Shown piece by piece: positions 56,226 through 64,000 of a stretch of DNA of 64,000 nucleotides. Source of the stretch: Bacteroidales bacterium (GTDB taxonomy: Bacteria > Bacteroidota > Bacteroidia > Bacteroidales > VadinHA17); NCBI GenBank assembly GCA_022865305.1, contig JALHSP010000062.1:209522-273521 (forward strand). Reading direction: 5' to 3'. Within the stretch, counting starts at the first letter, position 1, and each line of letters opens with the position of its first letter. A program made the position numbers and the translations under genes. The notes under the pieces are model-generated. The model was not told the DNA's origin and made no database searches. It worked only from the letters and a program-made list of their open reading frames with translations.

Positions 56226-57368
56226 TCAGTAATTATACACCACCATTACCTGTCCTCCCGCACCTGCAAACATATTCGGACCTGAACCGTAATTAAATAT
56301 CTTAAAATCATTTGGATTCCAGAAACCGATTATATTAAATGCAAGATTATCAAAGGTAAACGATAAATTGGCAAAGCGGTAAAATCCGTTGTTTTTCCAG
56401 TCATAAAAAACGATTGTACTTACCCTTGTGATAATTGATAAGGGAATTCCCAGGGAGATTCCTGTAAAAGACAATCCCTCTCCATCAGAAAATAGTTTTT
56501 CAGAGGAACAGATTAATAGATGCTCTGCCATAATATTCAAGCCATTTCCAATTCCTAAGGTATAGTCAGCACCTAAAGTCATTGCTTTTGTAAATGCCGG
56601 TATTTCATCCTGTTTCTGATGGGTGACAGATCCCTCAAACCATAAACCTACACCCATGTCGATTTTAATGTCAAAACCGAAACGATTTTCCGGGAAATAT
56701 CTGCTGCCTGTTATGGGCGGTTGCCAGTTATCGGGGAATTCAGCAAAACGGTTATGATAGCTCAGAGCAAGTTCGCCCCTCGGAACAGGAAACTGCAGCC
56801 TTCCTCCAAACTCAGGTCTGTTCCGTCTCGACGGAATTAATTCCCATCCTTTGGTATTCTTATTACCGTAAAGAATCCATAGCCATACACTTGCATTATT
56901 GCTGAAGTAATATTTCCCCTGGAGAGCATATACACCCCTGGTGAGTTTCAGAGGATCTCTCGGATCGATCCTGTCAAACCACATCAGCGGTCTCAGCATT
57001 GATGCTGACCCGAAATTGATCTTCTGCAATCCTGCACGTATCTCAAACCTGTTGCCTGAATACCTTAACCAGAACCTGTATAGGCTTGCATTCGCATCAA
57101 AAATATTGTCAGTATCCGATAGATTAGAGTAATTAAGGTAACTATCGGCTGAAAGCTCACCATCTAATTTGAAATTTTTACTCGCCGGTATTTCGAATAA
57201 CAGCTGAGGGATATATCTCAGCCCGGTTTGAAATCCGAATCCGCCGGAATTATTGGCAGTAATCCATCCTGCAGCCTGGCCATTAAAATTTATTGATTGT
57301 CCGGAAACGTAAGAGACTGGTAAAAGGCAAAATATTATTATATAAGAACTTTTTAGAAAGCGATACAT
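56226..57368 (-). CDS. Predicted outer-membrane beta-barrel protein
   Basis: This 380-residue protein has a signal peptide (LLPVSYVSGQ). Alternating aromatic/polar strands extend throughout (ASLYRFWLRYSGNRFEIRAGLQ, YRFANLSFTFDNLAFNIIGFW) and it ends in an aromatic residue pair, as outer-membrane barrels do. I do not recognise a family. It is encoded upstream of, and on the same strand as, the ABC/LolA cluster, so it may be the outer-membrane component of that export route. Confidence 0.6.
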   Translation of the reverse strand: MYRFLKSSYIIIFCLLPVSYVSGQSINFNGQAAGWITANNSGGFGFQTGLRYIPQLLFEIPASKNFKLDGELSADSYLNYSNLSDTDNIFDANASLYRFWLRYSGNRFEIRAGLQKINFGSASMLRPLMWFDRIDPRDPLKLTRGVYALQGKYYFSNNASVWLWILYGNKNTKGWELIPSRRNRPEFGGRLQFPVPRGELALSYHNRFAEFPDNWQPPITGSRYFPENRFGFDIKIDMGVGLWFEGSVTHQKQDEIPAFTKAMTLGADYTLGIGNGLNIMAEHLLICSSEKLFSDGEGLSFTGISLGIPLSIITRVSTIVFYDWKNNGFYRFANLSFTFDNLAFNIIGFWNPNDFKIFNYGSGPNMFAGAGGQVMVVYNY

Positions 57369-57596
57369 TCTGCTGTCAGTTTATAAAGTAAAATTACGGA
57401 AAAGAAAATATCTGTAACTACCAATAGGCCGAACTGTTTTAAAACATATACTTTTATATTTCACCATTTGATTGTGTTGAATTAAAAACTATTAAATTTA
57501 TATTGATAAAAACAAATCCGGATACCTGATCTTCTTTTTAAGATTTAGTTTTAAAAAATATTAATATTCAGATATTTAGAATAAATAATCCATAAG

Positions 57597-58640
57597 GTGA
57601 ATAACCATATCAGACGTCGGACATTTATTAAAGCAGCAGCAGCCGGAGGTATTGGCCTTGGTTTGCAGGGTAAATCTTTAATTGATAAAGAATTCACAAA
57701 TTCGGAGCCAGGCAGGGTTGGCATTATCGGTCTGGATACATCACATAGTACAGCATTTACTAAGGTGCTTAATGATCCCGCTGCCGGTCCGGAGTTTGGC
57801 GGTTACAAGGTTGTAGCTGCGTATCCAAAGGGAAGCAATGATATCAAAAGCAGTGTGGACAGGATACCAGGTTATACAGAAGATGTAAAAAAGCTTGGAG
57901 TTGAGATAGTTAATTCTATTGAAGACCTGCTCCCGAAAGTTGATGTGGTGCTCCTCGAAACAAATGACGGGCGCCTGCACCTTGAACAGGCTTTACCGGT
58001 ACTCAGGGCAGGTAAAAGGATGTTCATTGACAAGCCCATAGCTGCAAGCCTGGCTGATACGATAGCAATTTTTGAGAATGCAAAACATTTCAATGTGCCG
58101 GTTTTCTCTTCATCTTCTCTGAGATATATATCAGGAGTAAAGGAAATTGCTGAAGGTTCTGTTGGAAAAGTCATGGGAGCGGATACATTTAGTCCGGCTA
58201 CGCTTGAAAAGACCCATCCGGATCTATTCTGGTACGGTGTGCATGGTGTCGAGATACTTTTTACAGTTATGGGAACCGGATGTAGGAGCGTTGCACGTAC
58301 ATATACCGATAATTTCGATAAGGCAGTCGGAGTGTGGGAGGATGACAGGATAGGAGCTTTCAGGGGCTTGCGTTCGGGAAGGACTGATTATGGTGGTACG
58401 GTATTCGGAGAGAAGGGAATAACCGTACTTGGTAAATACAGCGGGTATAATCCGTTATTAATTAAGATAATTGAATTTTTCAGGACAGGAATTCCTCCTG
58501 TAAGTGCTGAGGAAACCATTGAGATTTTTACCTTTATGGCAGCTGCCGATGAAAGTAAACTGAAAGGCGGCATTCCTGTAGATATGGAACCTGTATTGCA
58601 GAAGGCCAGGCTGGAAGCAGAGAATAAAATTATCAGATAG
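57597..58640 (+). CDS. Tat-exported Gfo/Idh/MocA oxidoreductase (copy B, short type)
   Basis: The 347-residue protein starts at a GTG with a strong Tat leader (RRRTFIKAAAAGGIGLG). The Rossmann start is VGIIGLDTSHSTAFTKVL, with a His-rich loop, and the EKP motif is replaced by DKP (FIDKPIAAS). It is shorter than copies A and C and has a C-terminal domain of a different type, so it belongs to another subfamily. The likely role is periplasmic sugar oxidoreduction with bound NAD(P). It precedes copy C by 59 bp. Confidence 0.8.
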   Translation: MNNHIRRRTFIKAAAAGGIGLGLQGKSLIDKEFTNSEPGRVGIIGLDTSHSTAFTKVLNDPAAGPEFGGYKVVAAYPKGSNDIKSSVDRIPGYTEDVKKLGVEIVNSIEDLLPKVDVVLLETNDGRLHLEQALPVLRAGKRMFIDKPIAASLADTIAIFENAKHFNVPVFSSSSLRYISGVKEIAEGSVGKVMGADTFSPATLEKTHPDLFWYGVHGVEILFTVMGTGCRSVARTYTDNFDKAVGVWEDDRIGAFRGLRSGRTDYGGTVFGEKGITVLGKYSGYNPLLIKIIEFFRTGIPPVSAEETIEIFTFMAAADESKLKGGIPVDMEPVLQKARLEAENKIIR

Positions 58641-58699
58641 CCGGGCAGGATAAGAACAGAAACTAAAATCATATAGAGTCAAATTAAAACTACCTAAAA

Positions 58700-60067
58700 A
58701 TGACAAACCGAAGAGATTTTATTAAGAAAAGTGCACTGGGTACAGCTGCTATCGCAATTGGTGGAATGAAGCTCAATGCGAAGTCGTATAAATCGATCCA
58801 GGGAGCAAACGATCGTGTTACTGTTGCTGTAATAGGTATCGGCGGACAGGGCGGAACACACATTAACAGCTTCTGCGGATTGAAAGACAAAAAGAATGTT
58901 CGTCTGAAAACTATTTGTGATGCGGATGAAAAATTCTTCCCGGAACGTATAAAAACCGTCCAGTCCAGGACCGGAGAGACACCGGTCACTGTATGGGATA
59001 TGCGTAGGGTTCTGGAAGATAAGGAAATAGATGCTGTTTCATTTGCCGTACCAAACTTCTGGCATGCCCTCGGGACAATCTGGGCCTGCCAGGCAGGCAA
59101 ACATGTATATGTTGAAAAACCTGCAACACATAATGTATTTGAAGGCAGGAAGATGGTTGAGGCAGCACGTAAGTATAATGTACGTGTTCAGACCGGTATG
59201 CAGAACCGTTCGATTCCCGGAGTCATTGAAGCAATAAAGTTCCTGCACAATGGAGGGATAGGCGAAGTATTTATGGCAAAAGGGCTGTGCTATAAACCAC
59301 GTGATTCTTTCGGGATTGCAAAAGATGGCGAACCGCCATCAACGCTTCACTACGATTACTGGCTTGGACCCTGTCAGTGGAGGCCTTACAATGAGAAACG
59401 TGTCCATTATAACTGGCACTGGCATTGGGATACAGGCGGTGGTGATACAGCAAACCAGGGTCCTCATCAGTTCGATATAGCGCGCTGGGGACTGAATAAA
59501 AATGAACACCCGGTTACCATTTATTCGATGGGTAATATTTTCGGGATAAATCCCGCAGAATGTTCACAGGAGACACCAAATACGCAGACCTCATTATTTA
59601 AATATAAGGATGGGAAAATACTTGAATTTGAAACGCGTGGTCGTTATACAAATGATGAGGGCGATCTCGGAGTCCGTATCGGTAATTTGTTTTATGGGAC
59701 CGAAGGGTACATGGAAATTGATGGTGGTACCTGGAAAGCTTACAGGAAACGTGAAAATAAACCATTTGCGGGCTCAGATGTTGGAGAAAAATCAACCGAT
59801 CCGACATTTATGGCACCTCCAGGCGGATCAAATCATTATGGCAATTTTATAGATGCCATCAGGTCAGGCAAGAATGAAGACTTGCATGCCGATATTCTTG
59901 ACGGGTATATGTCTGCGGCCCTTCCGGCGCTGGCAAATATATCGTACCGTGTTGGCAGGGAGCTGATTTTTGATGGTGCAAAGGAAAAGTTTGTGAAAGA
60001 TAAAGAAGCTGATAAACTCCTGACCAGAGTCTACCGTAAACCTTATATGGTTCCATTGGTGGTATAA
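58700..60067 (+). CDS. Tat-exported Gfo/Idh/MocA oxidoreductase (copy C)
   Basis: The 455-residue protein starts with the Tat leader NRRDFIKKSALGTAAIAIGG. It has the Rossmann loop AVIGIGGQGGTH, FAVPNFWHALGTIWACQAGKH, the EKPATHN motif and YWLGPCQWRPYNEKR. The HWHWDTGGGDTANQG block parallels the one in copy A, and the ends (LLTRVYRKPYMVP) match almost residue for residue. It is a paralog of copy A. Together with copy B, the isomerase at 60348 and the DUF6807 gene, it forms a plus-strand oxidoreductive cluster. Confidence 0.85.
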   Translation: MTNRRDFIKKSALGTAAIAIGGMKLNAKSYKSIQGANDRVTVAVIGIGGQGGTHINSFCGLKDKKNVRLKTICDADEKFFPERIKTVQSRTGETPVTVWDMRRVLEDKEIDAVSFAVPNFWHALGTIWACQAGKHVYVEKPATHNVFEGRKMVEAARKYNVRVQTGMQNRSIPGVIEAIKFLHNGGIGEVFMAKGLCYKPRDSFGIAKDGEPPSTLHYDYWLGPCQWRPYNEKRVHYNWHWHWDTGGGDTANQGPHQFDIARWGLNKNEHPVTIYSMGNIFGINPAECSQETPNTQTSLFKYKDGKILEFETRGRYTNDEGDLGVRIGNLFYGTEGYMEIDGGTWKAYRKRENKPFAGSDVGEKSTDPTFMAPPGGSNHYGNFIDAIRSGKNEDLHADILDGYMSAALPALANISYRVGRELIFDGAKEKFVKDKEADKLLTRVYRKPYMVPLVV

Positions 60068-60149
60068 GTAAAGGTACAAAGGCTTAGAGGAGTAAATACG
60101 TAAGGATAAGTGTGATACCCTGGCTCCTTTGAGCTTCATGAGCTCGCTC

Positions 60150-60295
60150 CCAAGCCCCCTTTGAGCCGCATGTACTCACCCCCCCGCCCCCCTCTCTGCT
60201 GGCGCAAAGAGGGGGTAGAGTAAAATACTGTAAATATGGTCATTCCCCCTCTTTACGGAGTAGAGAGGGGGAAAAAAGGGGGTGAGTATATGTGA
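60150..60295. repeat. Cluster of CCCCCTCT-type palindromes
   Basis: Two palindromes, at 60188-60215 and 60245-60271, carry arms CCCCCTCT and AGAGGGGG. The first is the reverse complement of the copy at 36-77 with about one mismatch. They fill the gap between copy C of the oxidoreductases and the isomerase. Confidence 0.75.
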
Positions 60296-60347
60296 TTAAA
60301 GAAGATGAGATAAACTATTTTGTACGAAATAACTAATGAAAACATAA

Positions 60348-61238
60348 ATGAAAAACGAAATATCAAGAAGGCAATTTATTCAAAAAACAGCCTTGGCAGG
60401 CATCGGTCTGGCAGCCATCCAGCCACTGCTGGCGATGAAAAAGAAATCAAAAAAAGGGATGAAGTTTGGCCTTGTAACTTATCAATGGGGCAGGGACTGG
60501 GATCTTCCCACATTGATTTCCAACTGTGAAAAGGCAGGCTATCAGGGTCTGGAACTCAGGACTCAGCATGCACACAAAGTAGAAACAAATCTTAATGCTG
60601 CTCAACGGGCTGAGGTAAAAAAACGATTTGCGGACAGTTCTGTAAAATGCCTGGGCTATGGCGCTAATTTTGAATATCACAGTCCCGATCCAAAACAACT
60701 CCGGAATAATATTGATCAGACAAAAGAGTATATTATTCTCTGCAAAGATATCGGTGCAACCGGCATAAAGGTTAAACCTAATTACCTGCCTCCGGAAGTG
60801 CCGCGTGAAAAAACTATTGCACAGATTGCTGCATCACTGAATGAGTGCGGGAAATTTGCTCAGGATTATGGTCAGCTGGTAAGAGTGGAGGTGCATGGTA
60901 ATATTACTCAGGAAATTCCGAATATGAAGGCTATCTTCGACCAGGTTACCGAAAAAAATGTTAAAATGTGCTGGAACTGCAACGATCAGGATCTGCTTCC
61001 TCCCGGGCTTGAAGGCAACTTCAACATGGTGAAAAAGTGGTTTGGCGATACGGTTCATATCCGTGAACTGAATGAGGGAAATTATCCTTACCAGCAACTT
61101 TTTGACCTGTTTACCGGGATTAAATATAATGGATGGATACTTCTTGAAGCACGGACCGAACCTGCTGACAGGGTTGCAGCAATGAAAGAACAGCTTGCAT
61201 TGTTTAATAAAATGATAGAAAATTCAAAAAAGAGCTGA
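60348..61238 (+). CDS. Tat-exported sugar isomerase/epimerase
   Basis: This 296-residue xylose-isomerase-like barrel has a Tat leader (SRRQFIQKTALAGIGLAAIQP). Its core blocks are FGLVTYQWGRDWDLPTLISNCEKAGYQGLELRT, the strand VRVEVHGNITQE, MCWNCNDQD and HIRELNEGNYPY, which carry the usual metal-binding and acid/base residues. In Bacteroidota, family members next to Gfo/Idh/MocA enzymes take part in cleavage of oxidised glycosides. Its substrate is unknown. It lies between copy C and the DUF6807 gene in the same direction. Confidence 0.8.
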   Translation: MKNEISRRQFIQKTALAGIGLAAIQPLLAMKKKSKKGMKFGLVTYQWGRDWDLPTLISNCEKAGYQGLELRTQHAHKVETNLNAAQRAEVKKRFADSSVKCLGYGANFEYHSPDPKQLRNNIDQTKEYIILCKDIGATGIKVKPNYLPPEVPREKTIAQIAASLNECGKFAQDYGQLVRVEVHGNITQEIPNMKAIFDQVTEKNVKMCWNCNDQDLLPPGLEGNFNMVKKWFGDTVHIRELNEGNYPYQQLFDLFTGIKYNGWILLEARTEPADRVAAMKEQLALFNKMIENSKKS

Positions 61239-61379
61239 GAGATATTAAAACAAGATAGAGGTCATTTAAAACCTTTGTGCCCCTTTGTTACGCACTTAAG
61301 GTCCTTTGTGTTAAAAAAAAGGTGTAATGACCGGACTATCTATTTTTTACATTACAGAACAAAATAACATTATCAAGGG

Positions 61380-62426
61380 ATGAAAAAAAGAATTGCATTT
61401 ATATTGCTCCTGGCTTTTACCTGTACACTGATTCCCGGACAATCAAATGTCAGAAATCAAAGTGTTACATTTATTAAAAAGGAATCTGAGAAGAGGGTTG
61501 AAGTATTAATAGATGGTAAGCTATTTACTTCCTATTGCTGGCCGGATAATGTTTATAAGCCAATTCTTTACCCTGTATTTACTGCCAAAGGTACTGAAAT
61601 CACCCGGGGATTTCCATTGAAGCCCAGGGCTGGTGAGCGAAACGATCATATACATCAGGTGGGCATCTGGCTGAATTACGGAAATGTCAACGGGTATGAT
61701 TTCTGGGGTAATGGATCAACAGGAAAAAAGAGTGAGAATGGTGGAGAAGTAAAGCATCTCAGGATTGATGAGATGAAAAATGGAAAAGGGGAAGGAGTTC
61801 TGATCGCTTCATCCAGTTGGCTCGATCCAGCAGGAAAAGAGCTTCTGGCAGAGAAAACGGAATACCACTTTATGGCTAAAGGTTCAGTATATTTTGTTGA
61901 CAGGATCACAACTTTAACGGCAACAGGAAATATTGTCTCGATGAAAGATACAAAAGAGGGGATGTTCGGTATACGAGTCGCCAGGCAGCTTGAATTACCA
62001 TCAAAAGAGGCACTAATACTACTGGATACTGATGGCAAACCGGCCAAAGAAAAAGTTGTTACCAATGAGGGTGTCACCGGTAATTACAGGAGCAGTGAAG
62101 GGATTACAGGTGAAGCTGTATGGAGTACTCGCGCAAAATGGATGAATCTTTACGGCAGCATTGGTGATGAAAAGGTCTCTCTTGTTGTATGTGATCACCC
62201 GAAAAATCAAAGCTATCCCACCTACTGGCATGCGCGGGGTTATGGACTTTTTGCAGCGAATCCTCTTGGGTGGAGCGATTTTACTAAAGGAAAAGAAGTT
62301 CTTGATTTTTCAATACCAGCAGGACAATCTGTCACTTTCAGGTACAGGGTGATCATCAGTTCCGGGATACATTTGACTGATAATGAAATCAATGCATATG
62401 CAGATGATTTTAACTCAAAGTATTGA
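61380..62426 (+). CDS. Secreted DUF6807 family protein
   Basis: This 348-residue protein has a signal peptide (LLLAFTCTLIPGQ). The family blocks are YKPILYPVFTAKGTEITRGFP, HIHQVGIWLNYGNVNGYDFWG and the C-terminal YPTYWHARGYGLFAANPLGW. The conserved His residues suggest a metal or catalytic site. Members are also named PmoA, although a link to methane oxidation is not supported. They are often found in glycan loci beside Gfo/Idh/MocA genes. The activity is not established. Confidence 0.75.
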   Translation: MKKRIAFILLLAFTCTLIPGQSNVRNQSVTFIKKESEKRVEVLIDGKLFTSYCWPDNVYKPILYPVFTAKGTEITRGFPLKPRAGERNDHIHQVGIWLNYGNVNGYDFWGNGSTGKKSENGGEVKHLRIDEMKNGKGEGVLIASSSWLDPAGKELLAEKTEYHFMAKGSVYFVDRITTLTATGNIVSMKDTKEGMFGIRVARQLELPSKEALILLDTDGKPAKEKVVTNEGVTGNYRSSEGITGEAVWSTRAKWMNLYGSIGDEKVSLVVCDHPKNQSYPTYWHARGYGLFAANPLGWSDFTKGKEVLDFSIPAGQSVTFRYRVIISSGIHLTDNEINAYADDFNSKY

Positions 62427-63182
62427 TTTTTGAAATAAAATTAGCTGAGAGTATTTAGACGGGGCTTTAGCCCAAAAAATCCTGACGGAGTCATTTATTA
62501 TATTTATTATCAGACAATTACCGTTGGCTGAAGCCAACGGTGAACCGGTCTGCTACCCGGGACTTTAGCCCAATATGTCTCAAGTTCTGGGGGAAATGGG
62601 TAACTTTTTATAAAAAATTTATAAAGGACAGAATCGAGTTTAAAAGACACTTTAAGCTCCTGACAAAAATCGATCTTTCCTAAAAGCAGCCTTTTATGTA
62701 TGAATTTTATTAGTTGGTCAAATTAAGTTCGGTTTTTCTTGCAAATCATTTATTTTAGCTGTCGTATTTAGAATTAGAGGCTGAGCATTACATACTTTTC
62801 AAGTCTTATTCCTGATCATTTTTGGGAAAGAGGTTAAATCTTTAAAGATTTAATATGATATGTATCGCTCCAATAAGCCGGAAATGGGATTTCAAGCCCT
62901 GTTTTGTTAGCCATCTCTGATGGGACTGACGGGGCGAAAGCTTATCCGGAGGTGAAGTAAAATCATTTGCTAACAAATTGTTAAGGGATTTAAAACTTTA
63001 AAGAGTTATTTTTTGTTAAGGTTGCATAATAAAGCATTTCCAACCGACATCATTTGAAAAATAACTCTTAAATTGTATGTTGATAACCTGTGTATAACTT
63101 TTGCAGTTATCTCAAGATCCTCAGATTAAGTAAACATTTAAGAATCCCTAATAAGTAAGGGTGTAATATCCTAGCTTTCGAT
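62427..63182. other. 756-bp intergenic leader before the repeat adhesin
   Basis: No gene was seen. It contains GGGGCTTTAGCCCAA-type repeats (62461, 62558), a perfect CCGTTGGCT/AGCCAACGG palindrome (62521-62540), a candidate structured RNA (62868-62951), and a 13-bp inverted repeat (63001-63013 with 63057-63069, AAGAGTTATTTTT). The proximal 180 bp should contain the adhesin promoter, but no strong match stands out. Confidence 0.5.
62868..62951 (+). promoter_or_regulatory. Candidate structured RNA (three-way junction) in adhesin leader
   Basis: The plus strand can form an outer stem (CTCC/GGAG plus ATAAGC/GCTTAT), a hairpin GAAAT-GGG-ATTTC (62881-62893), and a long arm GCCCTGT/ACGGGGC (62896-62902 with 62929-62935) capped by CCATC-TCT-GATGG. 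A GAAA strand joins the arm to the outer stem. This is a nested, well-closed fold, but I matched it to no known riboswitch. It may also be a repeat or chance. Confidence 0.35.
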
Positions 63183-64000
63183 ATGAAAATAGTTTTGCGT
63201 AAGACAGATGAATTAATTCACAAAAGAAGACTATTCAGGGTTTTGTTCCTGAGTAGTCTTTTTTTGTTGATATCAGTGAAGGGGTGGGGGCAAGATGCAC
63301 CGGTAGTGACTGGTATATCTGATCAGACAATAGCAGAAGGATCAGCATTTGCAACGATAGCTCTTGATGATTATGTATCTGATATAGACAATACTGATGC
63401 AGAGATGGTATGGACCTGGTCAGGTAATACAGCTCTGACAGTATCGATAGTATCCAGGGTAGCCACGATAACTACACCGGGCGCAGACTGGAATGGTGCA
63501 GAGACTATCACCTTCAGGGCGACAGATCCCGGAGCACTATATGATGAAGATGCAGCAACCTTTACTGTGACAGTGGATAATGATGCACCGGTAGTTACAG
63601 TTATACCTGATCAGACAATAGCAGAAGGATCATCATTTGCAACGATAGCTCTTGATGATTATGTATCTGACATAGACAATACTGATGCAGAGATGGTATG
63701 GAGCTATTCAGGTAATACAGCTCTGACAGTATCGATAGTATCCAGGGTAGCCACGATAACTACACCGGGTGCAGACTGGAATGGCGCTGAGACTATCACC
63801 TTCACAGCCACAGACCCCGGACTTCTTTCAGGCAGTAACCCTGCAACCTTTACTGTGACAGTGGATAATGATGCACCTGTAGTAACAGATATACCTGACC
63901 AGACAATAGCAGAAGGATCATCATTTACAACGATAGCACTGGATGATTATGTATCTGATATAGACAATACTGATGCAGAGATGGTATGGAGCTATTCAGG
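63183..64000 (+). CDS. Giant tandem-repeat surface protein, N-terminal part (continues past the window)
   Basis: An open frame starting at the ATG at 63183 runs to the window end (272 codons) and is absent from the ORF track because it has no stop here. It opens with a basic stretch and a signal helix (RVLFLSSLFLLISVKGWGQ). Nearly identical 96-residue Ig/cadherin-like modules follow (PVVTxIPDQTIAEGSSF...TVTVDNDA), of the tandem-95 repeat type. Three units start at 63294, 63582 and 63870. Such proteins are surface adhesins, usually exported by the type IX system, but the C-terminal signal is outside the window. Confidence 0.85.
   Translation, partial: MKIVLRKTDELIHKRRLFRVLFLSSLFLLISVKGWGQDAPVVTGISDQTIAEGSAFATIALDDYVSDIDNTDAEMVWTWSGNTALTVSIVSRVATITTPGADWNGAETITFRATDPGALYDEDAATFTVTVDNDAPVVTVIPDQTIAEGSSFATIALDDYVSDIDNTDAEMVWSYSGNTALTVSIVSRVATITTPGADWNGAETITFTATDPGLLSGSNPATFTVTVDNDAPVVTDIPDQTIAEGSSFTTIALDDYVSDIDNTDAEMVWSYS
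63227..63265 (+). terminator. Terminator-like hairpin inside the adhesin signal-peptide codons
   Basis: AAGACTATTCAGG (63227-63239) pairs with CCTGAGTAGTCTT (63248-63260) over 13 bp with a single G-U wobble and an 8-nt loop, and is followed by seven T (63259-63265). It lies within codons 15-28 of the adhesin. It has the full form of an intrinsic terminator but is inside the reading frame, so it may act as an attenuator or be tolerated. Confidence 0.5.
63294..64000 (+). repeat. 288-bp near-identical tandem repeat array
   Basis: Units start at GATGCACC at 63294, 63582 and 63870, exactly 288 bp (96 codons) apart. Long stretches are identical at the nucleotide level between units; differences gather near the end of each unit. 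This indicates recent duplication or ongoing gene conversion. The array continues past the window end. Confidence 0.9.

Noticed and set aside
62868-62951. Hammerhead ribozyme or c-di-GMP riboswitch in the adhesin leader
   Set aside because: The GAAA joining strand is suggestive, but the CUGANGA core and the conserved GEMM segments are absent.

Overview
The window is a stretch of a Bacteroidota chromosome. The evidence is a SusC/SusD pair, many secreted carbohydrate-active enzymes with short Bacteroidota-type signal peptides, SPII lipoproteins, and intergenic C-run/G-run palindromes. I see no rRNA, tRNA, CRISPR array, integrase or transposase. About 45 genes are supported. Most lines of the ORF track are antisense or out-of-frame shadows and are omitted.

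Layout. (1) 0.3-16.8 kb: a GH2 enzyme, two paralogous BNR-4 propeller proteins flanking an STN-domain esterase, a small GxxExxY cassette, then a minus-strand block (secreted amidohydrolase, Tat-leader enolase-superfamily enzyme, PL10 pectate lyase, GH67-like protein). A secreted sugar isomerase, an isomerase relic and a lipoprotein amidohydrolase follow. (2) 16.9-31.7 kb: the core polysaccharide-utilization locus, with a GH43-like protein, GH27 with NPCBM, SusC, SusD, CE1-type esterase, GH43, GH35-like/DUF5597 and a broken beta-helix protein. (3) 31.9-36.3 kb: serine hydrolase, rhamnose/fucose mutarotase family protein, GH50-like lipoprotein and a beta-lactamase relic. (4) 36.5-45.1 kb: a fucose-oriented block with a GDP-mannose-3,5-epimerase-like SDR, a nucleotidyltransferase/GHMP-kinase fusion, GH29, FucP, GH95 and a LacI-family regulator. 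(5) 45.1-62.4 kb: a frameshifted SGNH hydrolase, FAD oxidoreductase, secreted NagA-like protein, three exported Gfo/Idh/MocA oxidoreductases, an isomerase, a DUF6807 protein, an internally deleted esterase, and a minus-strand LolCDE-like ABC cluster with a LolA-like protein and a beta-barrel protein. (6) 62.4-64 kb: a long leader with RNA-like structure before the first 272 codons of a giant adhesin made of 96-residue repeats. It runs off the window.

How it fits together. The enzyme set (PL10, GH27, GH43, GH35/GH2, GH29, GH95, esterases, mutarotase, FucP) suggests attack on pectin-type or other plant/algal cell-wall glycans bearing galactose, arabinose, uronic acid and fucose or L-galactose. 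SusC/SusD would bind and import oligomers, and FucP would bring freed fucose-like sugars into the cytosol. The epimerase and NTase-kinase fusion could then activate such a sugar to a nucleotide sugar. Many enzyme families that are usually cytosolic carry export leaders here, which implies extensive sugar chemistry in the periplasm.

Most notable signals: a shared operator-like element before three transcription units (16.88, 20.76 and 36.44 kb), the kinase/nucleotidyltransferase fusion beside GH29/FucP, a cluster of internally deleted genes, a GxxExxY cassette with near-perfect terminal inverted repeats, and a terminator-like hairpin inside the signal-peptide codons of the repeat adhesin. Family assignments are from recognition of motifs in the given translations. 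No database search was run.
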